Positions 36,001 to 42,161 of a stretch of 64,000 nucleotides of DNA are shown in pieces. Numbering within the stretch: position 1 is the stretch's first letter; every line of letters begins with the position of its first letter. A program made the translations under genes and the position numbers. The stretch is from IMG/VR virus record IMGVR_UViG_3300024257_000003, positions 79,155-143,154 of that record. One strand, written 5' to 3'. The notes below the pieces were generated by a model. It saw only the letters and a program-made list of their open reading frames with translations, was not told where the DNA came from and searched no databases. Source of the DNA: a virus.

Positions 36001-36883
36001 TCTTAAAGGCCGCCAGATTCTTTCTATAATTCCGCCCCCCTTTGCCCAAGAGCCCCTTTGCCGCCTTTAGCCCAAGACCTATCCCGGCTCCGCCGAGTGC
36101 AGCTGTAAGGGACGGGGTTATACTGCTATAGGCCGCCATTCCGCCGACCGCCGCGCCCCATCCAGCTCCTCCGCTGCCAATATATGAGAAAGCCCTGTCA
36201 AGATCTAGGAGGGGGATCTCTCTCCTTAGTTCTCCATATCCATATTTTTTGGTTCTTGACCAAAGGTCCTTAGCCTTGGTTAAGGCCCCCCTCCAACCAG
36301 AACCAAAGTCAGTATTGTGCTTACGGGTTTGCCCAGCAAAACCCGCATGCTTCATTCCCTCTATATAGTTATATTCATCATCAGAACCAGAAAAGAGTAG
36401 CCCAACGCCAGCAATAGCAGCTGCTCCTCCAGCTAGAAGTCTCCAGTTGCTTTTGATCCCACGCATGGCACGTGCGCTAGTGCCCTCTGGAGCCTCCTTA
36501 GCGGCTGTTGCAACCGAGGCGGTAGGGTTGGATGGATTAGGGGCAGAAGCCCCCACAGAGGGGGCTGTAGGGGCAGCAAGGGCCATATCATCGGGGTGCC
36601 ATGGCAGACTTGTCTCAGCGGTTGGAACATGAGGAACATGAGCCCATCCTCCTGGAGCTCTAGGGGCGTATACCTTGTGCTCTGGGGTGCCCCAAGCAGG
36701 AGCAGTTCCAGTGGTCTTATATATACTGTCTAGAACATCCCAAGCGGCCTGACCTCTTGCACCCTTTAGCTCGTCTGCAGAGAGTCCCCCCATGAGCTTA
36801 GAGACTCGCTTCGCATGAGCGCCCAGATCATTAGAGGCATCCCAATTGGTTTTACCTGCTGCGAAGTCGTCTATGGCTGACAA
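33047..36883 (-). CDS. Multi-enzyme giant virion protein: NTase, kinase and thermonuclease-like domains, 1278 aa
   Basis: Domains in order: hydrophobic segment 148-165 and Gly-zipper region 235-280; a nucleotidyltransferase-like region about 580-690 (NLYVKGGVAREHL, QSKDIDLLV); a protein-kinase-like domain about 775-905 (LGAGASGEAHL glycine loop, MEYFEGSPL hinge, RHGDLNFGN catalytic loop, IGIIDYG); and a staphylococcal-nuclease-like domain about 1005-1145 (DADTVKLML, LRLAGIDAPE, YGRTPALLF). A motif H-x-GF...RK..DFGSGW recurs near 178-197, 725-744, 966-986 and 1212-1232, separating these units. Probably packaged and injected; the motif could be a cleavage or targeting signal. Confidence 0.75.
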   Translation of the reverse strand: MSAIDDFAAGKTNWDASNDLGAHAKRVSKLMGGLSADELKGARGQAAWDVLDSIYKTTGTAPAWGTPEHKVYAPRAPGGWAHVPHVPTAETSLPWHPDDMALAAPTAPSVGASAPNPSNPTASVATAAKEAPEGTSARAMRGIKSNWRLLAGGAAAIAGVGLLFSGSDDEYNYIEGMKHAGFAGQTRKHNTDFGSGWRGALTKAKDLWSRTKKYGYGELRREIPLLDLDRAFSYIGSGGAGWGAAVGGMAAYSSITPSLTAALGGAGIGLGLKAAKGLLGKGGRNYRKNLAAFKKSRPEIERYEAAAEKINIRAAGPEKTWTPKSTLDLGAGFSHGAPNYAHDSILETQRLLPGGSNALNEAGSVGVYGSRMQKGSREELLSAYAKSSATGNSSVSDSTFFFIPEKELSKLDMSEGAHLYTRNQSIRFESTEKKILRTDMKPRDFRMPRIGHADKPHAVRSYDPKTDAVTLSRTDFIERRELEGFSATGVLRDFFHQKKVEGLRRGTRRLRGEVEVRVLKGVSTEDYNPSHIGRPTKIVKEEGGISAAFSNAEAAGLSDPNNPAAIAGVGALADEIAGMGGNLYVKGGVAREHLVSSLRPEWTRQSKDIDLLVTGDIGLDKVYGAMAKHQSFFDVQIQKDLPSFFKGTDMTANQAVIEASSGRLLHTQAAADDIVAGKVRYLDMSDAGRAHQRMSKFQGYYPGMQIEPGKISGKDDAYNVIEGLRHEGFKGPARKKTADFGSGWNALRGLTRAAETFAEMTGSPGFQDAIALATRVKRLGAGASGEAHLMEGYFRGQSFNFVRKAGRIPKSEVALTSKASSSVGPDVYAARPGRQGQMDMEYFEGSPLKDLSPSELREVGLGRINEAVSTLHEQMRHGDLNFGNIVLTADQRGAKRIGIIDYGSPLGQWTGKGKRHGEIVRKEGGGRQIRAISEEAALKRDKQVVSTLYERQVRSNRALNPEEGMAHGGGVADATRSKKTDFGSPWQGLDHALNRRYEGQIGQQKVTDYEIEDADTVKLMLSGGNTMSLRLAGIDAPEVSHGDAYASNKVFQDQPYGERATEMLEELMASQSSMTAVFDPNAGSTYGRTPALLFGDDNVNLNLQLVRQGAAASLPFGKASDRIFDARAFNRAQEEAVESETGMWSDAGWRAAHNIQKGAKRKITHNAFTDLERLFGNFRASSIVHRIRNPDTELSAMQAAGGRDDSTIQEGLRHGWAQANRQANIGDFGSGYRIDGVINTVKRSTRTRRGLMEGNRIARGWSKRMMNSENWTQHHIGN

Positions 36884-36886
36884 GTG

Positions 36887-37747
36887 CTACTCCTTTTCCT
36901 CAGTAATCTGTGCCTGTAGTTGCTTAACTCTCTTCATTAGTTCAGACATGTGCACAGAAGCGTCCTTAACATTCTCACCCTCTCGAGCGGTCATGACTCT
37001 TTGTTCTCTTCTGGTCCCTACTAGTTCCTTACGAAGACGATCCTTCCGCGCCCACAACTTCTCCTTAATCTTCATAAGGTCAGCTACATCCTTTACATAG
37101 TTGTCTACAATGTCTCCCGCCTTAGTAGTTGTAGTACTAACAAGCTTCTCTTCTGTAAGTCCTTGCAGTTCAGGCTCCGACGCAAGCTTTGCGTTGACCC
37201 TGCTCTCTAATAGTTCTATCTCTGCAAGTTCTAGTATGAACCTTTGGTCTGTATACTCTTCCTCTCTTCCGGTCACATCAAACTCTATGGAAAGCTTTTG
37301 TACTGCATCATGTAGGATGTCTGTCTCTATTGGGCATGCCCTTCCTATTGGAACAACCCGACGACTCTCCCCTGATCTATCTATCTCCTCTTGGAGGCTT
37401 ACATAAGGACAGGTGCGGGCACGGGGACAAACCTCTGGGCCCCAGCAGGTCATGATCTGCTGTATAGAAGCACCAGTCTTCATACGCTGGTGAGCGGTCC
37501 TTAGGCCGCGAGCTTCTTCAGCTGTGAGTTGAATATCAGTATAGGCGCCAGAGGCAAGCTTCATCCCGTCGAACCAGTTGTGCCTTACAACATCCCCGCC
37601 TTCAGTTATCGCTGTCCCATTAAATGAGACAAGTGCCATCTTATCTCCTTTGGGAACCTTCTCTAGTATAGGGAGCTTCTTAGGAGAAGGCTTCTCTTGG
37701 TCTACTATAGGAAGACCATCTTCGTATTCTGGGATCCATTCATCCAT
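36887..37747 (-). CDS. Cys-cluster protein with helical C terminus, 286 aa
   Basis: Residues about 100-145 hold a Cys cluster: MTCWGPEVCPRARTCPY and, 25 residues later, GRACPIE. Four or five cysteines suit a zinc or iron-sulfur site. The C-terminal 120 residues are a charged helix (LKIKEKLWARKDRLRKELVG, LMKRVKQLQAQITEEKE). The position upstream of the packaging genes makes a small-terminase-like or DNA-binding role conceivable, but nothing proves it. Its ATG overlaps the previous stop as TAATG. Confidence 0.6.
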   Translation of the reverse strand: MDEWIPEYEDGLPIVDQEKPSPKKLPILEKVPKGDKMALVSFNGTAITEGGDVVRHNWFDGMKLASGAYTDIQLTAEEARGLRTAHQRMKTGASIQQIMTCWGPEVCPRARTCPYVSLQEEIDRSGESRRVVPIGRACPIETDILHDAVQKLSIEFDVTGREEEYTDQRFILELAEIELLESRVNAKLASEPELQGLTEEKLVSTTTTKAGDIVDNYVKDVADLMKIKEKLWARKDRLRKELVGTRREQRVMTAREGENVKDASVHMSELMKRVKQLQAQITEEKE

Positions 37748-38013
37748 TACAACTTCTCCGCTAGCATCTTAACTAGTTCCTTAAACCTTTGATATTCTTC
37801 AGGTTGCTTCAACCAATCAATTACACACCTTCTTACGTAGGTGCAATCCATGGGGTCCTCTTTGGTCGTAGCTCGGAGCATGCCAGCGAACCTCTCTGCA
37901 TAGAGAGGGCCTTCCATGAGTTTCTGTAGCTCGTGAATCAGGAGGATGTTGTTTAGTATGTCTTGGAGGGAGGAGCCGAGTTCGGCTCTGCATCTGGCAT
38001 CTAGTGCGCTCAT
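37747..38013 (-). CDS. Small helical protein, 88 aa
   Basis: All-helical sequence with LQDILNNILLIHELQKLMEG and WLKQPEEYQRFKELVKMLAEKL. Three cysteines are scattered. It heads a unit with a good promoter match and an operator-like dyad immediately upstream (38029-38075). No family recognised. Confidence 0.6.
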   Translation of the reverse strand: MSALDARCRAELGSSLQDILNNILLIHELQKLMEGPLYAERFAGMLRATTKEDPMDCTYVRRCVIDWLKQPEEYQRFKELVKMLAEKL

Positions 38014-38028
38014 AAGTGCCTCATAGGT

Positions 38029-38075
38029 TTTGTAAGGGATTACAAATTATACCTTATTGCGGCGTTAGGAGGCAA
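38029..38075 (-). promoter_or_regulatory. Candidate promoter with operator-like dyad
   Basis: On the minus strand TTGCCT (38075-38070) and TATAAT (38051-38046) are 18 bases apart. A 7-bp dyad, arms TTTGTAA and TTACAAA around 4 bases, covers 38029-38046, where transcription would begin. The first downstream gene starts at 38013. This suggests a repressible sigma70-type promoter for the virion module. Inference from sequence only. Confidence 0.45.
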
Positions 38076-38496
38076 CTGTGCGGAGGGATCCTTGCTTTAA
38101 TTCTTCTAGTTGCGCGGGTGAGAGATTCATCTCAATGATAGAAGAAGTCTTCTTGTCACCAGACTCTGGCGGGTCTGGTGCTATCCACTTAAAGGCCATG
38201 GAGACAAGTGCGGCGGCGATGAGAGAAGCGACAATAGATATGACCGCCCACTTCCCACTAAAGGTCGCGCCGGTGGTCTCTAGCTCCCTCAACCTCTTCT
38301 CTTGATCTACGTCCTTCGATTCCAATACGTTGACCTTTACTTTTAGTTTGGTCAACTCCTCGGGATGATAGCCTATCATCCTGCCCTTAAGTTCTTGTAC
38401 GTCCCCGCTTATCTTTTCATAGTTATCATTTAATCTTTCTAGTTCTTTTAGCACATGGCGGGACCACTCATTCCACCCATTTTGATCATTGCTCAT
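38065..38496 (-). CDS. Coiled-coil membrane protein, holin/XhlA-like candidate, 143 aa
   Basis: Residues 15-75 are a coiled coil (LKELERLNDNYEKISGDVQE, KVNVLESKDVDQEKRLRELE). Residues 83-103 form one transmembrane helix (AVISIVASLIAAALVSMAF), followed by a polar 40-residue tail. Coiled coil plus single helix is the layout of XhlA-type lysis accessory proteins, although XhlA ends soon after the helix. No endolysin is visible next to it, so a lysis role stays tentative. It overlaps the PAS gene by 4 bases. Confidence 0.6.
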   Translation of the reverse strand: MSNDQNGWNEWSRHVLKELERLNDNYEKISGDVQELKGRMIGYHPEELTKLKVKVNVLESKDVDQEKRLRELETTGATFSGKWAVISIVASLIAAALVSMAFKWIAPDPPESGDKKTSSIIEMNLSPAQLEELKQGSLRTVAS

Positions 38497-38948
38497 TGTA
38501 GATCTCCCCGCTGTTTTTTGCTATTAGGGCAAATTTGACAAGGAGAGGGCCAGAGGCGACCAAAGGTATAGGTCTCACTCTCGTCATGCCTGGACCAGCT
38601 AGTCCAAAGAACTGTAACGTACTCCCCTTCTTTAGTCCTCAGCCGATTAGAAGTCACAAAGTACCCCAACTCTTGTGGACTTCTTGCATGCATAACCCTT
38701 TCGATTTTTTCCCTATCCTCAGGATGAATGATATCGGAGATAGACCTCCCTTTAATTTCACTCTTTGAATACCCCAGTTCACGCAAGGCCCTGGGGTTGC
38801 AGTCTTCTATGATCAAATCGTTGAAGATAAAGATCATGTCAGGACAAGAGTTGTAGAAGTCCTCGAGCTGAGAATTCCTCTTTGCCAACTCATCGTCCCT
38901 TCTGTTCAAAGCTATCGTTAGCTTCTTCAGTTCGGTCAGTGTTTTCAT
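38493..38948 (-). CDS. PAS-domain protein, 151 aa
   Basis: The ATG at 38948 (MKTLTELKK) is preferred over an upstream TTG. A short coiled coil (about 5-30) leads into a PAS domain: LEDFYNSCPDMIFIFNDLII, CNPRALRELGYSKSEIKGRS, DIIHPEDREKIERV and RTKEGEYVTVLWTSW. These are the classic PAS elements (N-box, F-G-Y-x-x-x-E-x-x-G, 'i-HPeD', 'K-dG-x-x-x-v'). PAS domains sense ligands or redox state and mediate dimerisation. No output domain is present, and the end has a CQIC pair. Unusual in a phage. Confidence 0.82.
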   Translation of the reverse strand: MKTLTELKKLTIALNRRDDELAKRNSQLEDFYNSCPDMIFIFNDLIIEDCNPRALRELGYSKSEIKGRSISDIIHPEDREKIERVMHARSPQELGYFVTSNRLRTKEGEYVTVLWTSWSRHDESETYTFGRLWPSPCQICPNSKKQRGDLQ

Positions 38949-39288
38949 GATTACATCCAATAGGCGGGAGTACGGTTCAATAACAATAGAAAGCCCTTCC
39001 GGTGCGGGACGAGAATGGGTTCTAAAAAAATATGGGAAAGGGAGGGAAATATAGGGGAAAAATAAGGGAAGGCTGAAGGATTGAATATAGAGGAAAATAG
39101 GGAAAACATAGGAAAAATAAGGGAGGACCTAGTGTAAGTGTTGGGAGTAGTAGGGTACCTATCGGTGCGAGCCCCTACCCCGACGACTTGGATAGCATGT
39201 TGCTATCACACTGGGCATAACGTCCAACAACCAGAGAAGTAGCAGGCATATCGTCTGTCTTCTCTATGCATGACTTAGGAGTTATATC
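38949..39288. promoter_or_regulatory. Strand-switch region with purine tract
   Basis: This 340-base gap separates the minus-strand virion module from the plus-strand genes. Bases 39034-39057 contain four G-runs with short loops (3, 1 and 7 bases), a canonical G-quadruplex pattern; GGGAAA-like units continue to about 39140. A 7-bp hairpin (arms GATAGCA and TGCTATC) is at 39191-39207. Promoters for both directions should lie here, but I cannot fix convincing -35/-10 pairs. GGAGTTATATC precedes the next ATG. Confidence 0.5.
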
Positions 39289-40095
39289 ATGCAGTCCATC
39301 ATCACCTCCATCATCGCCCTGTCCGATCACCTGTACCACGCCCTCATCAACGCGATCGACACGCAGGATGCTGTGGCGCGCTGCTACGATGCGATCTGGT
39401 ACTACCACGCACAGGTCCGCATCGACAACGGGCACAAGACCGAGACCTTCACCCGTGAGGGTGACAGCGTCATGCGTGAGGTGGTGTACAACGCCTCCAT
39501 CATGGGCAAGGCCAGTCGCAAGCTGGCTGTCACCGGTCACGCGCAGGTGCTCATGGATGTGAGCAAGCTGTCCTTCACCCACACCTATGCTCGTGAGCCC
39601 CAGGCACACACGAGTCAGGTGAAGGTCACCATCGTGTACCCTGCGGCCAAGGCTGAGCCCACTGACCTCGAGGTGCGCCTCGCCTACGAGGAGTGGATGA
39701 ACATCCAGGGCCACCTGGAGCCCAAGGAGGAGGCCAAGGCTGAGGCTGATGCTGAGGTGGTGGAGGATGAGCACGTGGTGGAGGACTACTGGTACCTCAT
39801 GGAGGACTACACCAAGGAGGATGCCCTCCACCTGGAGCGCAGCACGATGGGCAAGGACCGTAAGGCGTGGGATAGGCCCAACCGGGTGCTGGAGGTGGCC
39901 ATGGAGGCACAGGCCAAGGCCCGTGAGGAGGAGGCAGAGGCCCTGTACCAGAGGGAGATGGCTGAGGCCAAGGCCCTCTGGGAGGCCAAGGTTGAGCTCT
40001 TCAAGAAGGTGAAGGGTGGCATGCCCAAGTACCCCCGAACCCACTATGGTAAGCCCATGCCTCGGGCCTACTGGAAGGAGGTGTTCGGGGGCTAG
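39289..40095 (+). CDS. Unknown protein with acidic coiled-coil C terminus, 268 aa
   Basis: First gene on the plus strand, with GGAG 7 bases before the ATG. Residues 1-120 form a mixed alpha/beta domain (IITSIIALSDHLYHALINAI, RKLAVTGHAQVLMDVSKLSF, SQVKVTIVYPAAKAEPTDLE). About 145-250 is highly charged and helical (EPKEEAKAEADAEVVEDEHV, ALYQREMAEAKALWEAKVEL). GC-rich third positions mark it as coding in this frame. A divergent shadow frame exists on the other strand. Function unknown. Confidence 0.7.
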   Translation: MQSIITSIIALSDHLYHALINAIDTQDAVARCYDAIWYYHAQVRIDNGHKTETFTREGDSVMREVVYNASIMGKASRKLAVTGHAQVLMDVSKLSFTHTYAREPQAHTSQVKVTIVYPAAKAEPTDLEVRLAYEEWMNIQGHLEPKEEAKAEADAEVVEDEHVVEDYWYLMEDYTKEDALHLERSTMGKDRKAWDRPNRVLEVAMEAQAKAREEEAEALYQREMAEAKALWEAKVELFKKVKGGMPKYPRTHYGKPMPRAYWKEVFGG

Positions 40096-40325
40096 GTAGC
40101 ATAGGTATGGTGACCCCTCTTCGGAGGGGGCTCCATATGGGTACATGTGGGGTGTATGGTGTATGCCATATGCTACTACGTGTACCCATATGGGGTACTG
40201 TATAGGTAGTAGGGTATAGCCCTGCTACTGGTACCACTGGGCATACCACATGGGGTGGTGTGCTATAGCAGGGGGGTGTATAGCCCGAGCCCCCCTCTGT
40301 GTATAGTAGGGCATAGGGGTACTAT
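40096..40325 (+). other. Structured intergenic region
   Basis: A hairpin with arms CCCCTC and GAGGGG around TTCG (about 40116-40131) follows the stop. The rest repeats short units: CATATGGGTAC-like strings at about 40133, 40188 and 40248, and ACTAC/TACTGGTACC strings, that allow alternative pairings. No convincing gene is seen. It probably belongs to the leader of the 67-residue gene. Confidence 0.45.
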
Positions 40326-40529
40326 ATGTACGTCATCAAGACCGAGTGGGCCCGCTACGTGCGAGGGACGTTGAGGGACGTTGAGGTGCGCCTCAGCGTC
40401 GTGACCCACGAGGAGGCCAAGCGGCTTCTCCGCACTGAGGTCCCCCTCGTGGGGAGGTCCCTCCAGGGGATCTCCTCCCATGTGGGGGACCGACTGAGCG
40501 TCCCCACCTGGACGCTGGTCAGCGAGTAA
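40326..40529 (+). CDS. Small protein, 67 aa
   Basis: Starts MYVIKTEWARYVRGTLRDVE and contains RLSVVTHEEAKRLLRTEVPL, ending SVPTWTLVSE. A beta-alpha-beta arrangement is plausible. The start has only GGGG at 7 bases upstream. No family recognised. Flanked by structured RNA on both sides. Confidence 0.55.
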   Translation: MYVIKTEWARYVRGTLRDVEVRLSVVTHEEAKRLLRTEVPLVGRSLQGISSHVGDRLSVPTWTLVSE

Positions 40530-40629
40530 GGTGATGGGGCACACGACTGTCGTGAGACAGCCGTGTGTTTAAACCACAGGACCGGTCCAAAGTCCGGTCC
40601 AAGCAGCCCCAAGGGGCATAGGAGTAGTC
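40530..40629 (+). promoter_or_regulatory. Leader with three hairpins
   Basis: Hairpins: arms CACACG plus CTGTC pairing with GACAG plus CGTGTG around GTGA; arms GGACCGG and CCGGTCC around 8 bases; and arms GCCCC and GGGGC around AA, ending just before the ATAGGAG Shine-Dalgarno site of the 61-residue gene. The last hairpin placed 5' of the ribosome site recurs before other genes in this region. Confidence 0.6.
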
Positions 40630-40815
40630 ATGATTGATTCCACCAAGCGGGTCACCCTCGATGAGGTGTTGGAGTTGTCGGGTGTGGAGGACCAGAGGGT
40701 CTTCGCCTGGGAGCAGTGGGTCGTCAAGGGCAAGGGGGTCCAGGTGACCCTGGACGTCGACTTCGACGAGAAGACCCACAAGTACAAGGAGATCCACATC
40801 TTCATCGGGCGTTAG
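40630..40815 (+). CDS. Small protein, 61 aa
   Basis: The ATG follows ATAGGAG. Helix LDEVLELSGVEDQRVFAWEQ is followed by strands GKGVQVTLDVDFDE and YKEIHIFIGR. A small alpha/beta fold; no family recognised. The stop codon lies in the loop of a 9-bp hairpin (40803-40824), so translation ends inside the terminator-like structure. Confidence 0.65.
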   Translation: MIDSTKRVTLDEVLELSGVEDQRVFAWEQWVVKGKGVQVTLDVDFDEKTHKYKEIHIFIGR

Positions 40816-40824
40816 CGCCCGATG
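40803..40824 (+). terminator. Terminator-like hairpin holding the stop codon in its loop
   Basis: Nine-bp arms CATCGGGCG and CGCCCGATG enclose TTAG, whose TAG is the stop of the 61-residue gene. A second small hairpin (AGCCC/GGGCT) follows. No U-run follows, so transcript-end protection or factor-dependent termination is more likely than simple intrinsic termination. Confidence 0.55.
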
Positions 40825-40859
40825 AGCCCTTCCCCACCGGGCTAAAGGTGGGTGTTCCA

Positions 40860-40985
40860 CATAGGCGCATCAGGGGTAACACCTTGGATGCGTCTTATAT
40901 GGGGCATAGGCACATGTTGTGCCACCCCTTGGTGCAGGTACGCACCATACACGCCCTATTGGGCACATTAGATAGGAGCTCACCC
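40860..40985 (+). promoter_or_regulatory. Structured 5' leader, copy A
   Basis: Contains CATCAGGGGTAACACCTTGG (40868-40887) within a hairpin closed by GCGCATC/GATGCGT, and CACGCCCTATTGGGCA (40950-40965) forming a small hairpin GCCC/GGGC just before the Shine-Dalgarno site of the 91-residue gene. Both segments recur upstream of the 195-residue gene (copy B), while the surrounding sequence differs. A conserved regulatory RNA is inferred. Confidence 0.6.
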
Positions 40986-41261
40986 ATGAGCAAGTCCAAC
41001 GTCGGCAACGAGAGCCAGTTCATCAACTTCGTTAATGGTTTGTGCGCGGGAAGCCTGTTGCAGTTCGCCATCATCGGCCTCCACACGGCCGCCTGGAAGA
41101 AGGACCAGCTGGGGACTGCCAGGCTCCGGCAGTTGGGCCAGTACCACGATGACACCACCAGCCGGTTGATCCTCTCCAACGGCGTCGTCGTGGACGTGGA
41201 TTGGGGCTTCCAAAAGGGGCAGTCCGCCCATCGCCTCTGGTGGCGCGTGCGCTCTAACTAG
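40986..41261 (+). CDS. Small protein, 91 aa
   Basis: The ATG at 40986 is chosen because GATAGGAGC lies 7 bases upstream and the conserved leader hairpin ends there; the same frame is open further upstream without a start that fits. Contains a helix QFINFVNGLCAGSLLQFAII, a charged segment and strands RLILSNGVVVDVDWGFQ. No family recognised. Confidence 0.65.
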   Translation: MSKSNVGNESQFINFVNGLCAGSLLQFAIIGLHTAAWKKDQLGTARLRQLGQYHDDTTSRLILSNGVVVDVDWGFQKGQSAHRLWWRVRSN

Positions 41262-41291
41262 AGCAGCGCAGGCCGCCTGAATAAGCCCTCT

Positions 41292-41438
41292 CCCCCGTCG
41301 GGCTACAATAGACGGGGGATCACATGAGGACATCAGGGGTAGCACCTTGGCGTTCTGATGTGGTTTCTAGGGACATGCCGTCCCCATTGGGCAGTTTCGC
41401 CCATCACGCCCTATTGGGCATACATGAAAGGCCATACC
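41292..41438 (+). promoter_or_regulatory. Structured 5' leader, copy B
   Basis: An 8-bp hairpin (arms CCCCCGTC and GACGGGGG, loop GGGCTACAATA) is followed by CATCAGGGGTAGCACCTTGG (41331-41350) inside a hairpin closed by ACATCAG/CTGATGT. Next come GGGCA/CGCCC pairings and CACGCCCTATTGGGCA (41405-41420) before TGAAAGG and the ATG. Shares two blocks with copy A and the first hairpin with the region at 43413. Confidence 0.6.
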
Positions 41439-42026
41439 ATGGCTACCTTCATTCGTTCCTCCCTCCTCCTCGCCCTCCTGTTCATCTGTGCCGGTTGCGG
41501 CACCAACCCGATGGCCTTCGGGCCGTTGGGGTGTTTCGTTTTCTCGTTCATCTTCCTCTTGGCGGGGCTGATGCCCACTAAGGCGGTGATCAAGGACGAC
41601 GACGAGGAGACCGAGACGATGTCCTCCCCTGAGTGGGAGGTCCAGGAGTTCCCCGCTCTGGAGATCAAGGGGGAGGTGTGCTGGCCCGAGTGGCTGGAGA
41701 TCTGCGAGGAGGCCTGGACCGAGCAGGCCAAGGCTGATGAGAACGCCCGTTTGGCGGCGTGGATCGAGCAGAGCAAGGCCACCATCAGGACCCGACAGGC
41801 CGAGTCCAAGCGGATCGGCAACTGGATTGAGCAGCAGCGCATCAAGCGGTGGGTCGCGGCCCAGGAGGAGAAGGCCGCCAAGAAGGCGTGGAAGGACGCT
41901 GAGTACGCCCGCCGCTGCAAGGCGGCGCGTCAGGCCTGCGTGCTCGCCGAGCAGGAGGCGCAGGATGAACCCCTCCTGGAAGAGAGGATCGAGGAGTTCC
42001 GAAAGGAGATCCTCTCCTCCCTCTAG
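41439..42026 (+). CDS. Membrane protein with lipoprotein-like start and helical tail, 195 aa
   Basis: The ATG at 41439 follows GAAAGGCCATACC, a start context nearly identical to that of the gene at 45000. The N terminus SSLLLALLFICAGCGTN resembles a lipoprotein signal, but the residue at -3 (Cys) is atypical. A second hydrophobic segment (PLGCFVFSFIFLLAGLM) follows at about 30-48. Residues 55-195 are a long charged helix (WIEQSKATIRTRQAESKRIG, KRWVAAQEEKAAKKAWKDAE). Possibly a membrane-tethered coiled coil. Confidence 0.65.
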   Translation: MATFIRSSLLLALLFICAGCGTNPMAFGPLGCFVFSFIFLLAGLMPTKAVIKDDDEETETMSSPEWEVQEFPALEIKGEVCWPEWLEICEEAWTEQAKADENARLAAWIEQSKATIRTRQAESKRIGNWIEQQRIKRWVAAQEEKAAKKAWKDAEYARRCKAARQACVLAEQEAQDEPLLEERIEEFRKEILSSL

Positions 42027-42161
42027 TTTAGAATCACGATTCGATAGTCGTCCTGAGAGCTGGGACGTTAAACTGCTCACATTAGCAGCAACCCATGGTG
42101 GGAAGCTGCTTAACTGGGGTAGCCAATCCCCAAGCCCCGTGATGGGGTAAAGGAGTATACC
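42027..42161 (+). promoter_or_regulatory. Structured leader of the zinc/membrane gene
   Basis: Short hairpins include GGGGT/ATCCCC around AGCCA (about 42116-42131), and CCCC/GGGG around GTGAT placed directly before AAAGGAG and the GTG start. No gene is visible in these 135 bases. Confidence 0.5.
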
